Made by a program: the position numbers and the translations under genes. A stretch of 36,205 nt of DNA from JBKPCD01 sp046727175 (GTDB lineage: Bacteria > Acidobacteriota > Vicinamibacteria > Vicinamibacterales > 2-12-FULL-66-21): NCBI GenBank assembly GCA_046727175.1, contig JBKPCD010000059.1, positions 1-36,205 of the forward strand. Direction: 5' to 3'. Positions 1 through 7,722 of the stretch are shown here, in pieces. Numbering within the stretch: the stretch's first letter is position 1; each line of letters begins with the position of its first letter. The notes under the pieces were generated by a model. The model had not been told where the DNA came from. It did no database searches and saw only the letters and a program-made list of their open reading frames with translations.

Positions 1-249
1 GGAGATCTGCAACTTTTCAGTGATGCCAAAGCTGATCATGCTTCGCAGGAGTGCGCTCGTGTCGGCGGGCCCGTCCATGACCTGGCCCATCCACGCTTGA
101 TCAAAGGACCATCCTCCTTTGCCCAGCGTCGGCGTGGCGGCGCCAAAGACGGGGCCGTGACCGGACGCGTACAGCGAACCGCTGGACGACACGACCAGCA
201 GCACGGCGATCGCTCCGACTCGAGACACGTGTCGAATCACTGAATCCAT
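1..249 (-). CDS. Partial exported, outer-membrane-type protein of the metal operon (runs off left edge)
   Basis: The gene starts at an ATG at 249 and reads leftward out of the window, so only about 83 residues are visible. Residues 1-30 look like a signal peptide: a basic start (RHVSRVG), a hydrophobic core (AIAVLLVVSSS), then LYAS. The mature start contains GAATPTLGKGGWSFDQ, a Gly/aromatic-rich opening like that of outer-membrane beta-barrel proteins found beside metal transport genes. That family link is from memory and is an inference. The start overlaps the last 13 bases of the upstream MerT-like gene, so the two are probably translationally coupled and belong to one operon. The function is unknown, but metal-responsive expression is likely from context. 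Confidence 0.65.
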   Translation of the reverse strand, partial: MDSVIRHVSRVGAIAVLLVVSSSGSLYASGHGPVFGAATPTLGKGGWSFDQAWMGQVMDGPADTSALLRSMISFGITEKLQIS

Positions 250-611
250 TTGATCACCAGCACGCTGCCGTACGTGACGACCAGCGCAGCAGCGAACAGC
301 GCGAGTGACAGCCAGTACAGCCGCCGATTGAACCGCACGAACGGACTGTCGATGTGACATACTTCGCCCGGCGCGCACTGCTGCGCGCGCACGAGGACCA
401 TCCAGTAGTTCAGCGCGAGAAAGGCTCCGGACGCGCCGAACAGAACTGCTCGATGCCGCTCCAGGACGACAACCCACGGAGCGGTTTCAATGAGCGCCGC
501 CATGACGGACCCTAGACCTAGGGTCACGAACAGTATCGGAAACGCTCAACAGACGAGCGTCGTCGCGGCGCTGGCCAGCCCGACGACGGTGCTCAGACGT
601 TCTTGCCGCAT
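237..611 (-). CDS. merT: MerT-like mercuric transport protein, candidate selenoprotein (in-frame UGA at codon 22)
   Basis: Inner-membrane Hg(II) transporter family. Reading from an ATG at 611 with a strong ribosome site (AAAGGAGAGAT), the frame has 124 residues if the TGA at 548-546 is read through. The first helix ends LVC-U-AFPILF, so the UGA takes the place of the second Cys of the vicinal Cys pair that binds Hg in MerT helix 1. The rest keeps MerT features: a loop with C-APGEV-C, as MerT has C-KPGEV-C, and hydrophobic segments before and after it. A perfect hairpin follows the UGA by 20 nt, as expected of a bacterial SECIS. If the UGA were a plain stop, only a 21-residue peptide and a possible 96-residue remnant starting at a GTG (527) would be made. 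The alternatives are a nonsense mutation or a sequencing error. No sel genes are in the window. Confidence 0.72.
508..525 (-). promoter_or_regulatory. Candidate bacterial SECIS hairpin in the merT-like mRNA
   Basis: In the mRNA sense the element reads GACCCTA-GGTC-TAGGGTC, a perfect 7-bp stem with a 4-nt loop that begins GG. There are 27 nt between the UGA (548-546) and the loop. Bacterial SECIS elements are known to lie just after the UGA, within the coding region, with an apical loop about 16-37 nt downstream carrying a G at one of its first two positions. This hairpin meets all three conditions. That it binds SelB is inferred. Confidence 0.6.
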
Positions 612-701
612 ATCTCTCCTTTGAGTGAGGACTAACCGTAGACCGACAGGGACGCATCTCGACCCGGATACTTCCAAGCAGAGACACCTCGACTGTCTTG
701 G

Positions 702-1106
702 TTAGACCAGCAGGACGGAGAGCAGCAGATGTTTGGAGACGGGCGAGACGAGAAGCGGTACGAGCGCGCGCCACTCCTGAAGCGCAGGCACAGCCACGGG
801 AACGACGACGCTGGCAGACGCGGGGATTGCAGTGGCGTTCGACAGAACGAACGCAAGGTCCGCTGTTGAGGCTTGAGTGCGGCTGGACGCCGCGGCGCAG
901 CAGCTGTCGGCCTGTGCCTGGCTGATCACATGCGTCGAACCAGAACCGCGAGACTCCGATTTGTGCATCGGACATCTCGTGCCGTTCGTGCAGCACGCCA
1001 TCCGCGCCTCGGGAGTCGGCTGCCATCCGGCGCAGACGGACACGTTCCCGACGCACAGCGTCAGGACCGCTGCCATCGCGGCGAGCCGTCTGGTCAGCGT
1101 CAGCAC
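702..1106 (-). CDS. Small exported Cys-rich protein of the metal operon
   Basis: 134 residues from a GTG at 1106. The N-terminus is a signal-peptide-like stretch (basic TRR, then LAAMAAVLTLCVG). The body has Cys at about positions 18, 25, 38, 39, 45, 69 and 70, including two vicinal pairs (ACC and SCC) and a CPMH motif; the C-terminal third is hydrophobic and may be a membrane segment. Vicinal Cys pairs and Cys-x-Met-His suit binding of soft metals such as Hg or Cu, but I do not recognise a named family. It lies between the exported protein at 1167-1679 and the MerT-like gene on the same strand, so it is probably part of the MerR-controlled operon. The start is uncertain because the ribosome site is weak. 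Confidence 0.6.
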   Translation of the reverse strand: MLTLTRRLAAMAAVLTLCVGNVSVCAGWQPTPEARMACCTNGTRCPMHKSESRGSGSTHVISQAQADSCCAAASSRTQASTADLAFVLSNATAIPASASVVVPVAVPALQEWRALVPLLVSPVSKHLLLSVLLV

Positions 1107-1166
1107 CTACGTAGGATGCGGGGACGACGGCGGCTCTGTCAAATCGCCACCGTCCCAGGCGGACCG

Positions 1167-1679
1167 TCATCTGTCATTCTGCTTCGGGTCGCCGGTCCGA
1201 TGCTCAGCAATCTGATAGCGAAGAAACGTATGGACCGCGTCGAGCGCTCGCGCATCCTTCGTCTCTATCCGCACCGCGCCGCCTTGAGCCAGGTCTTCGT
1301 AGCGATATGTGATCTGATTGCTCTTTTGCATCTCAGGTACGCCTGGGGGGACCTCACGGTGCGTTTGGAAAGGTTTGTCAAAGTCTCCCCGGGCGAAATC
1401 GGCGGCAATGGACCGCAGGTGGCTGCGAACCGCGGCGATCACTTCGTCGTCCTTCTCGTTCTTGACAGTGACCTCGATCGAGCCGCCAGAAGGCGCCAGC
1501 TTGAAGTGATGCGTCGTCGCGTTCTGATCGAACCCCATGGCCTCGGCGCCGCGCTTCTTCAGCGCCTCGTCCTTCTCCACCTGCTTCAGGTGCTCTTCGT
1601 GGGACATGCCCTTCGGCATGGTCGGATGCTGAGGCGCCAGCAGCAAGGCTGCGGCGAGGACTGAAATGAGCGAATTCAT
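1167..1679 (-). CDS. Exported conserved hypothetical protein, first gene of the metal operon
   Basis: 170 residues from the ATG at 1679, chosen over the in-frame ATG at 1700 because GGAGG lies 5-8 bases before it and the predicted MerR-type promoter would start transcription downstream of 1696. Residues 1-16 are hydrophobic (SLISVLAAALLLAP), followed by a His/Met-containing stretch (QHPTMPKGMSHEEHLKQ). The rest is soluble and mixed, with the signature FDKPFQTHREVPPGVPEM. I have a memory of similar proteins in resistance clusters, but no established function. As the first gene after a MerR-type promoter, it is probably a periplasmic metal-response protein; binding by the His/Met segment is a guess. 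Confidence 0.7.
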   Translation of the reverse strand: MNSLISVLAAALLLAPQHPTMPKGMSHEEHLKQVEKDEALKKRGAEAMGFDQNATTHHFKLAPSGGSIEVTVKNEKDDEVIAAVRSHLRSIAADFARGDFDKPFQTHREVPPGVPEMQKSNQITYRYEDLAQGGAVRIETKDARALDAVHTFLRYQIAEHRTGDPKQNDR

Positions 1680-1695
1680 GGGACCTCCTGGGCAC

Positions 1696-1726
1696 ATCAT
1701 CGGGCCTGGAATCGTTCAAGGGTCAA
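1696..1726 (-). promoter_or_regulatory. MerR-class promoter for the minus-strand metal operon
   Basis: On the minus strand -35 is TTGACC (1726-1721) and -10 is GATGAT (1701-1696), separated by exactly 19 bp. The spacer contains CTTGAA-CGA-TTCCAG, an imperfect dyad. Over-long 19-bp spacers with a central dyad are the hallmark of promoters that MerR-family activators untwist. The first gene starts 17 bp downstream of -10. Confidence 0.6.
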
Positions 1727-1740
1727 GCGGAGAATCCGTG

Positions 1741-1771
1741 TTGAATCTGGAATGATTCCAGGTTGTACGAT
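1741..1771 (+). promoter_or_regulatory. MerR-class promoter for the regulator gene (autoregulation)
   Basis: -35 is TTGAAT (1741-1746) and -10 is TACGAT (1766-1771), with a 19-bp spacer that starts with the perfect dyad CTGGAAT-G-ATTCCAG (1747-1761). The dyad shares half-sites with the one in the divergent promoter. The -10 lies only 5 bp before the likely GTG start, so the regulator mRNA could be leaderless. Confidence 0.55.
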
Positions 1772-1776
1772 GGAGT

Positions 1777-2259
1777 GTGCTCGGAAACACGTTCGGAATC
1801 GGCGAGGCGGCTCGTCGCGCTGGTGTCAGTCGAGATCTAATTCGCTACTACGAACGCGTCGGCGTCCTGCCGCGCGCGCCACGGACGGCCGGCGGTTTCC
1901 GGTACTACTCCGATGAAACCGTCGCGCGGCTGCTCTTCGTGCGCAATGCCATCAGATTCGGCTTCACCTCGAAGGAACTCGCAGGTTTCTTGAAAGCCCG
2001 TGAGAGTGGTCGTCCGCCCTGCCATTCGGTCCGTGCTGCCGGCCAGCGCCTGTTGAAAGAGATGGACGAACACCTGGCGCGATTGCACGAGGCGCGCGCA
2101 GCGATGGCCGAAACGCTGGCCGCCTGGGACGCGCGGCTCGACAAGACGCCGGCCGGCGCGCCGGCGCATCTGTTGACGATGGTGCCCGAGGCACCCCGTG
2201 CGACTCAGAGCAGATTCGTCGGTCGGCGTTCGCGTGAGAGACGTGCGCCGAGTCGGTAG
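1777..2259 (+). CDS. MerR-family metal-responsive transcriptional regulator
   Basis: 160 residues from a GTG at 1777. The N-terminal winged helix is typical: FGIGEAARRAGVSRDLIRYYE, then R..GGFRYYSDETVARLLFV. A long dimerisation helix follows. Only one candidate metal ligand in the usual places is visible, Cys82 (RPPCHSV); the positions matching Cys117 and Cys126 of classical MerR are Trp and Ala here. The sensed metal is therefore not obvious, and a divergent binding mode is likely. It is divergent from an operon containing a MerT-like transporter, and both promoters have the long spacer MerR proteins act on. It probably represses or activates that operon and its own gene. The last 25 residues are basic and may be disordered. 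Confidence 0.9.
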   Translation: MLGNTFGIGEAARRAGVSRDLIRYYERVGVLPRAPRTAGGFRYYSDETVARLLFVRNAIRFGFTSKELAGFLKARESGRPPCHSVRAAGQRLLKEMDEHLARLHEARAAMAETLAAWDARLDKTPAGAPAHLLTMVPEAPRATQSRFVGRRSRERRAPSR

Positions 2260-2317
2260 ACGTCGATAGCTGCTCCAACGGTCTCATTCGGGGCACCGAC
2301 TGATATATTGAGCTGGC

Positions 2318-2623
2318 ATGCGTCGGGCGTTTTTCATCGCCGTGCTCGCAGTGCTCATGGCGGACGCGAGCGGCGTCAACTCGCTCCTGGTGCCGGAGAC
2401 TTGCCCGATCAGCACGAGCGAATCGGCGCCCGACAGCGGCTGCCCGGCGTTTTGCGTTCGATGCACGTGCGCCTGCTGTGCCGCGTCAATCGAGCACTCC
2501 ACTCCTCCTGACACGGCCGTAGCGCCGGTTTCACCACGTGCGTTGACACTCCCGTCTTCGAGTGCGCTGCCGACTGGGAGCCACGCCGACATCCTTCACG
2601 TCCCAAAGACCATCCTCAAGTAG
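2318..2623 (+). CDS. Small exported Cys-rich protein upstream of TonB receptor
   Basis: 101 residues from the ATG at 2318. It opens with a signal peptide (RRAFFIAVLAVLMADASG). The middle has a dense Cys cluster with the pattern C-PAF-C-VR-C-T-C-A-CC, followed by a Pro/Ser-rich tail with a late His (SHADILHVPK). The cluster resembles soft-metal or disulfide sites, but I do not recognise a family. It ends 44 bp before a TonB-dependent receptor and probably shares its transcript. An AT-rich TATATT lies just before the start (2304-2309) and could be its -10. Together with the Cys-rich protein at 702-1106 it suggests a shared metal theme on both sides of the regulator. Confidence 0.6.
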   Translation: MRRAFFIAVLAVLMADASGVNSLLVPETCPISTSESAPDSGCPAFCVRCTCACCAASIEHSTPPDTAVAPVSPRALTLPSSSALPTGSHADILHVPKTILK

Positions 2624-2667
2624 TCACGCGAGTCTGTTTCCGTCGCCGCTACGTTCGGAGGAGAACC

Positions 2668-4833
2668 ATGCCTTATCGCCGGTTGGCTCGGCTCGGCGTC
2701 TCGTGTGTGTTGTTCGGTGCGTCGTGGGCGCACGCACAGGCGTCGCAGGCACCACCATCCACTGCGGAAATCCAGATAATTGTTCGCTCGGAGAGCGGCC
2801 CGATCCCTCGAGCGCAGGTCATCGGGTCCGGCACTACGACCGAGACCGACGCGGAAGGGCGGACGACGGTTCACGTGGCCCCAGGTCCGGTGGAAATCAC
2901 CGTCGTCAAGGAGGGTTTCAACCCCGTCACCGTGTCAGCGACCGCGGCACTCGGTCCCCGGCAGGTGATTCCGATCGTGCTCGAGCGACAAACGGCGATC
3001 GAGGAACACGTCACGGTCTCGGCGACGCGGACCGATAAGCGCATCGAGGATCAACCGATGCGCGTCGAGGTCCTGGACGCAGAAGAGATCGAAGAGAAAC
3101 AACTCATGACGCCCGGCGACATCGTCATGATGCTGAATGAGATGGGCGGCCTTCGCGTACAAGCCACGTCACCCTCGCTCGGCGCGGCGAGCGTGCGCGT
3201 GCAAGGCATGCGCGGCCGCTACACGCGGTTTCTCTCCGACGGGCTGCCGCTGTTCGGCACCGACGTCGGCGGTCTCGGCTTGCTGCAGATTCCGCCAACC
3301 GACCTGGGACAGGTGGAAGTGATCAAGGGAGTTGCGTCGGCGCTGTACGGCGCCGGCGCTCTTGGCGGCGTGGTCGATCTGATCTCGCGCCGCCCCGCGA
3401 AAGAGCCAGCCCGGGAAGTGCTCGTGAATCGAACCAGCCGAGGCGGCACCGATGCCACATTGTTCGCGGCGCAGCCGTTTACAGAACGTTGGAGCGGAAC
3501 GCTTCTCGTCGGCGGGCATTGGCAGCAACGCAACGACATCGACGACGACGGCTGGGCCGATCTCGCGGGGTACTCGAGAGCCATTGTGCGTCCGCGCGTG
3601 TTCTGGAGTGATGGCACCGGCCGCTCGCTGTTCGCCACCGGCGGCGCGATGTGGGAACAGCGGCGTGGCGGCACGATGCCATCGGCGGTGTTGACCCCGA
3701 CCGGTGCGCCCTATCTCGAGTCGCTCGATACGACGCGATTCGACGGCGGCGTGGTTGCGCAAATGCCTGTCGCGGGACGGTACGTGTTGACGGCTCGCAT
3801 GTCCACGACCGGCAAAGACGAAGATTATCTCCGCGGTGACGTTCGCGAGCATGACATTCAAGATACGTTCTTCGCCGAGCTCGCGGTGCGTGGCACCGCG
3901 CTACGGCAAACGTGGGTCGGCGGCGTTGCGTTCGAGCGTTCGACGCTCGATCCGCGCGATGAGCCACGCTTTGCCTATCAGTACAACGTTTCGGGCGTGT
4001 TCCTGCAGGACGACATCGATGTACAACGCTGGCTGACGCTTTCGGTCAGCGGACGTCTCGATTCCCACAATACGTTCGGAACGTTCGTGAGCCCACGCCT
4101 TTCAGCGCTCGTGCGGGACGGCGCGTGGACCAGTCGCGTCTCGATCGGAAGCGGGTTCTTTGCGCCGACGGCGCTGACCGAGGAGACCGAGGCTGCCGGA
4201 CTCGCGCGTCTCAAGGTCGATGGGCCGCTCAAAGCGGAGCGCGGACGCAGCGCGTCGTTCGACGTCACGCGCGCTCAGGGACCGTTGAGCCTGACGGCTA
4301 CGCTTTTCCGGTACGAGGTCCACGATCCTGCGGTCGTCGATCGCGCCACCTACACGCTGGCGACGCTCGGCGAGCCGACGATCAACACCGGACTCGAGAC
4401 GGTCGCAACAATCCGCCGCCCGCCGTTCAGCCTCACCGGCGCCTACACGTACGTGCACTCGCGTGAGGGTGTCGGCACCGGCCGCGCCGACATTCCACTG
4501 ACCCCCAGACACAGCGCAGGACTGGTCGGCATGTGGGAACGCGAAGAGCGCGGACGCATCGGCGTCGAAGCCTATTTCACCGGGCAACAGCGCCTCGAGG
4601 ACAATCCGTACCGGTCGCAGAGCGAGGGCTACGTGCTCTTTGGCGGTCTCGTCGAGCGGCGCTTCGGCCGCGTCCGACTATTCGTCAACGCTGAGAACCT
4701 GGGCGGAGTCCGTCAGACTCGGTTCGATCCGCTCGTGCGTCCGTTTCAGGCGGCGGACGGACGATGGACCGTCGATGCCTGGGCGCCACTCGACGGGCGC
4801 GTGATCAACGGCGGTATGCGACTGTCGTTTTAA
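2668..4833 (+). CDS. TonB-dependent outer-membrane receptor with carboxypeptidase-regulatory-like domain
   Basis: 721 residues; the ATG at 2668 follows GGAGGAGAACC. Domains in order: signal peptide (1-24, ending AHA), a carboxypeptidase-regulatory-like beta-sandwich (about 35-105), a plug domain (about 110-235) with VRVQGMRGRYTRFLSDGLPL and VEVIKGVASALYGAGALGG, then a 22-strand-type barrel ending in aromatic Phe (GGMRLSF). The plug motifs are diagnostic for the family. Such receptors import metal chelates, cofactors or oligosaccharides using TonB energy. The substrate cannot be read from sequence; the upstream Cys-rich exported protein and the adjacent mercury-type operon suggest a metal or metal complex. 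Compared with SusC-type proteins it is of ordinary length and appears intact. Confidence 0.93.
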   Translation: MPYRRLARLGVSCVLFGASWAHAQASQAPPSTAEIQIIVRSESGPIPRAQVIGSGTTTETDAEGRTTVHVAPGPVEITVVKEGFNPVTVSATAALGPRQVIPIVLERQTAIEEHVTVSATRTDKRIEDQPMRVEVLDAEEIEEKQLMTPGDIVMMLNEMGGLRVQATSPSLGAASVRVQGMRGRYTRFLSDGLPLFGTDVGGLGLLQIPPTDLGQVEVIKGVASALYGAGALGGVVDLISRRPAKEPAREVLVNRTSRGGTDATLFAAQPFTERWSGTLLVGGHWQQRNDIDDDGWADLAGYSRAIVRPRVFWSDGTGRSLFATGGAMWEQRRGGTMPSAVLTPTGAPYLESLDTTRFDGGVVAQMPVAGRYVLTARMSTTGKDEDYLRGDVREHDIQDTFFAELAVRGTALRQTWVGGVAFERSTLDPRDEPRFAYQYNVSGVFLQDDIDVQRWLTLSVSGRLDSHNTFGTFVSPRLSALVRDGAWTSRVSIGSGFFAPTALTEETEAAGLARLKVDGPLKAERGRSASFDVTRAQGPLSLTATLFRYEVHDPAVVDRATYTLATLGEPTINTGLETVATIRRPPFSLTGAYTYVHSREGVGTGRADIPLTPRHSAGLVGMWEREERGRIGVEAYFTGQQRLEDNPYRSQSEGYVLFGGLVERRFGRVRLFVNAENLGGVRQTRFDPLVRPFQAADGRWTVDAWAPLDGRVINGGMRLSF

Positions 4834-4940
4834 GGACCGGCAAGGTACGCAACGTGTGACGGGCACGCTCTCTAGGTTTTAAATGGACGGTTCTCATGAA
4901 GAGATGGCTGGGCAACGCATGGGAACGAACGGCACGCCGC

Positions 4941-5723
4941 TTAGAGCTTCAGAAATCGTTCGCGCAACACCCGCGACTGCAGGCGGCTGACCGGCAACTT
5001 CTGACCGGTGCTCAACACGGCCACATGCGTGCCTCCGGGCATCGTGTTGAGCTTCGTGATCAGATCGATGTTCGCCAGGGTGCCGCGACCGAGTCTGATA
5101 AAGCGCGACGGATCGAGGCGCTTTTCGAGGTCCTTCAGTCGGTACGTGATCGTGTGGCGCTCTTTCTGGATGGTGGTGAGGTGCAGGAGTTCACCGTCAG
5201 CAACGATCGACGCAATCTGTTGCACTGGAACGATGACAACGTCTTCCCGCCGCCGCACGGGAATCCGCTCGAGAAACGGCGGCTTGGCGAGCGCCTCGTA
5301 GGTATCAATGGCGGCACCGACGTGGGAAGCCTGTTCTGCCACGATCTCGGCGTGCTCGATCCGCTCCTGCGCCCGATTCACTGTTTCGCGGAGGCGCGCC
5401 TTCTCCACCGGCTTGAGCAGATAGTCGACCGCATTGACCTCGAATGCGCGGACCGCATACTCGTCGTAGGCCGTGACGAAGGCCACCAGCGGCATCGCGT
5501 CTTTCTTCAGCATCCGAACGACGCCGATCCCGTCGAGTTCCGGCATTTGCCAATCGAGCAGCGCGAGATCCGGTCGCTCCCGTTCGATGACGGCGACCGC
5601 GTCCTTGCCCGATGCGGCCTCGCCGACGACTGCGACGTCTTCAAACGATCTGAGAAGTGATACCAGGAACGATCGAGCCGGCCGCTCATCGTCGGCCACG
5701 ACAACTCTGAGCCGTGCGGTCAC
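4941..5723 (-). CDS. LytTR-family response regulator
   Basis: 260 residues from a GTG at 5723. The receiver domain (1-120) has the acidic pair D11-D12, phospho-acceptor D57 (LALLDWQMP), T84 and K104 (YLLKPVE). The C-terminal LytTR DNA-binding domain spans about 150-258 (IPVRRREDVVIVPVQQI, then FIRLGRGTLANIDLI). The GTG start overlaps the TGA of the kinase gene by 4 bp, so kinase and regulator are translationally coupled and almost surely cognate partners. LytTR proteins bind pairs of about 9-bp direct repeats spaced two helical turns apart; such repeats (CAACGA at 21-bp steps) occur in the divergent region at 7723-7788. Likely target: the TonB receptor gene at 8008 and/or its own operon. Confidence 0.95.
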   Translation of the reverse strand: MTARLRVVVADDERPARSFLVSLLRSFEDVAVVGEAASGKDAVAVIERERPDLALLDWQMPELDGIGVVRMLKKDAMPLVAFVTAYDEYAVRAFEVNAVDYLLKPVEKARLRETVNRAQERIEHAEIVAEQASHVGAAIDTYEALAKPPFLERIPVRRREDVVIVPVQQIASIVADGELLHLTTIQKERHTITYRLKDLEKRLDPSRFIRLGRGTLANIDLITKLNTMPGGTHVAVLSTGQKLPVSRLQSRVLRERFLKL

Positions 5724-7705
5724 GACGCCACCTGGCGAACATCAGCATCTGCGACCTTGATCGCCAGCGGCAGCCTGATCTCGACGACGGTTCCCTCGTT
5801 GGGCGCCGTATGAATTGTCAGCGACCCTTCGGTGCCGTAGTGACATTCGAGGCGCCGCTCCACGTTGCGAAGACCGACCCCCGCCGCACGACCTCGTTCG
5901 AGCGCCTGGTACGTCGTCCCCGCACCGGTGTCCTGAACGATCAGGGCCAGATGCCGTTGAGCGTCACCAGTTCGTTCGATCCTCGCGCGTATCACCACCT
6001 CGCCGCCACTCTGCTTATGACCGATCCCGTGCTTCACCGCGTTCTCGACGAGCGGCTGAAGCACCAGCGGTGGCAGGCGAATGTGGCGTAGCCGCGTGGA
6101 GACGTCAACCGTGACACGAAGTCGATGTTCAAAGCGAGCGCGCTCGATATCAAGATACGACTCGACGAGGTCAAGCTCACGGCCGAGCGTGGTGAACTCG
6201 CCTTCAGATCTGAGGACGCCGCGGAGCAGCGATGTGAGCCGAAGCAGCGTCTCCAGCGCGCGGGGTGGTGCCGTCTGGATAAGGTAGCCGATGGTCGTGA
6301 GCGCATTGAAGAGGAAGTGCGGATTGATCTGGGCGCGCAGCGCCCGGAGCTCTGCTTCACTGGCAAGCTTGCCGATCTCTTGCTCGCGGATTTCACGAGT
6401 GTATCGCTCGTTCGTGAGACGGATCGCATCGATCCGACGTGCGACCATGACGGCAATCGCTTCGAGTGTCGCCAGATCATCGGATAAGAGGCGCCGCCCT
6501 GCGCTCAGCTGCCCGACGGTGAGGACGAACCGCGGCTGATCGGCGGTTGGTACGGTGACACACGTGGTCACGGGGCCGGGTAGTGCCTCAAGAGATGCAG
6601 TCACCGCCATTGCGGCAGCATCGGGTCCGCTGACGACAGCGACGCCGAGGCTTCCGCTGGTGTTGTGCGACGTCCATTCACGCCACTGGACAAATCCGGC
6701 GTTGAGCGCTGGGGTCAGTAGTTCACAGACAGACGTCAGAAGATCCCCGGCATCGTCCACGTCCTGTGCGAGCCGGCTGACGGTCGCGCGAAGCGATCGG
6801 TAATCGGGCCGATGCAGGACGACCGCATCGACGAACCACGTCACACCTCGGCGGAGGACCGGGTAGATCAACGCCGTCGCCACCCACAGTGTGACCAGCA
6901 CGGTGAGTTGCCGCGGATCGGTTTGCACGAAACGCGCGAACGCTGCCGAGCGTGTGCCAAACGTCGCGATGACGGCGAAGGCGACCGCGACGAGCGCCAC
7001 CAGCGACAACGCCCGCTTCAAGAACAAGTCGGCGAGCGCGAACCGATAGTCCTGATAGAGGATCGCAAACGCCAGCGGCAGCGAGGCGTGATGTCCGACG
7101 AGTTCGACTGGCCATGACGCGTCACCGCGATGCAGCTGGCTGAGATGCAAGGCGGAGACGGCGAACGTCGCAAGCGCCGCGGCCCACAGCGCGCGAGCCG
7201 CGCCAGGCCGACCGCGCGTGACCGCGATGAGTGGAACGACCAACGACACGAAGGAGTAGGTCAGGAGCCGCATGCCGAGCGGTGCGGGAACCGGCAAGTC
7301 GTTCGCCGCAGCGTGGAGATGCAGAACGGCGGCGATCGCGCTCACCCCATACGCGGCGGCGACGAGCGTTCGCTTCGCGGCGCCGTGCACCACATGGCGC
7401 TCCTCGCGCAACACGGAGTGCACGACCACCGCCGGCAGGAAACCAAGGGCTGCGAACCCGATGGCAGCCAGGTACGGAAACGGTCCTTCGATCCCGCGCT
7501 TCTGGAGTTCGTAGGCTGGCAGGGCGCACAGATTCCAGGCGAGCCCGAGCACGGATGTGAGCAGGAGCAGCGGGTCAAATCCGAAACGCACTCCGGGCAT
7601 CCGTCCCGGACGCACGACCATCGCGAGGAGCATCGCGTAGAGCACGACGCCCGTACTCAGCCCGACGAGATTCAGCAGCTCGCCGACGTTCAATGTGGTC
7701 GACAC
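5720..7705 (-). CDS. LytS/YehU-type membrane sensor histidine kinase
   Basis: 661 residues from a GTG at 7705 (TTLNVGELLNL); an upstream ATG at 7795 would add 30 residues of poor signal and cross the CAACGA repeats, so I prefer the GTG. The first about 270 residues form seven to eight membrane helices. A GAF-like linker follows, then the His_kinase domain (PF06580 type) with the phospho-acceptor in INPHFLFNAL and an ATPase domain with LVENAVKHGIG and a VQDTGAG loop. This is the kinase class that pairs with LytTR regulators, as here. The ligand sensed by the membrane part is unknown. The gene is divergent from a TonB receptor, suggesting that it senses envelope or nutrient status to control uptake. 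Confidence 0.93.
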   Translation of the reverse strand: MSTTLNVGELLNLVGLSTGVVLYAMLLAMVVRPGRMPGVRFGFDPLLLLTSVLGLAWNLCALPAYELQKRGIEGPFPYLAAIGFAALGFLPAVVVHSVLREERHVVHGAAKRTLVAAAYGVSAIAAVLHLHAAANDLPVPAPLGMRLLTYSFVSLVVPLIAVTRGRPGAARALWAAALATFAVSALHLSQLHRGDASWPVELVGHHASLPLAFAILYQDYRFALADLFLKRALSLVALVAVAFAVIATFGTRSAAFARFVQTDPRQLTVLVTLWVATALIYPVLRRGVTWFVDAVVLHRPDYRSLRATVSRLAQDVDDAGDLLTSVCELLTPALNAGFVQWREWTSHNTSGSLGVAVVSGPDAAAMAVTASLEALPGPVTTCVTVPTADQPRFVLTVGQLSAGRRLLSDDLATLEAIAVMVARRIDAIRLTNERYTREIREQEIGKLASEAELRALRAQINPHFLFNALTTIGYLIQTAPPRALETLLRLTSLLRGVLRSEGEFTTLGRELDLVESYLDIERARFEHRLRVTVDVSTRLRHIRLPPLVLQPLVENAVKHGIGHKQSGGEVVIRARIERTGDAQRHLALIVQDTGAGTTYQALERGRAAGVGLRNVERRLECHYGTEGSLTIHTAPNEGTVVEIRLPLAIKVADADVRQVAS

Positions 7706-7722
7706 GGTACGCCTGTGCTCGA

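Noticed and set aside
4896..5660. 254-codon plus-strand open frame
   Set aside because: It is the antisense shadow of the LytTR response regulator, with no recognisable motif.
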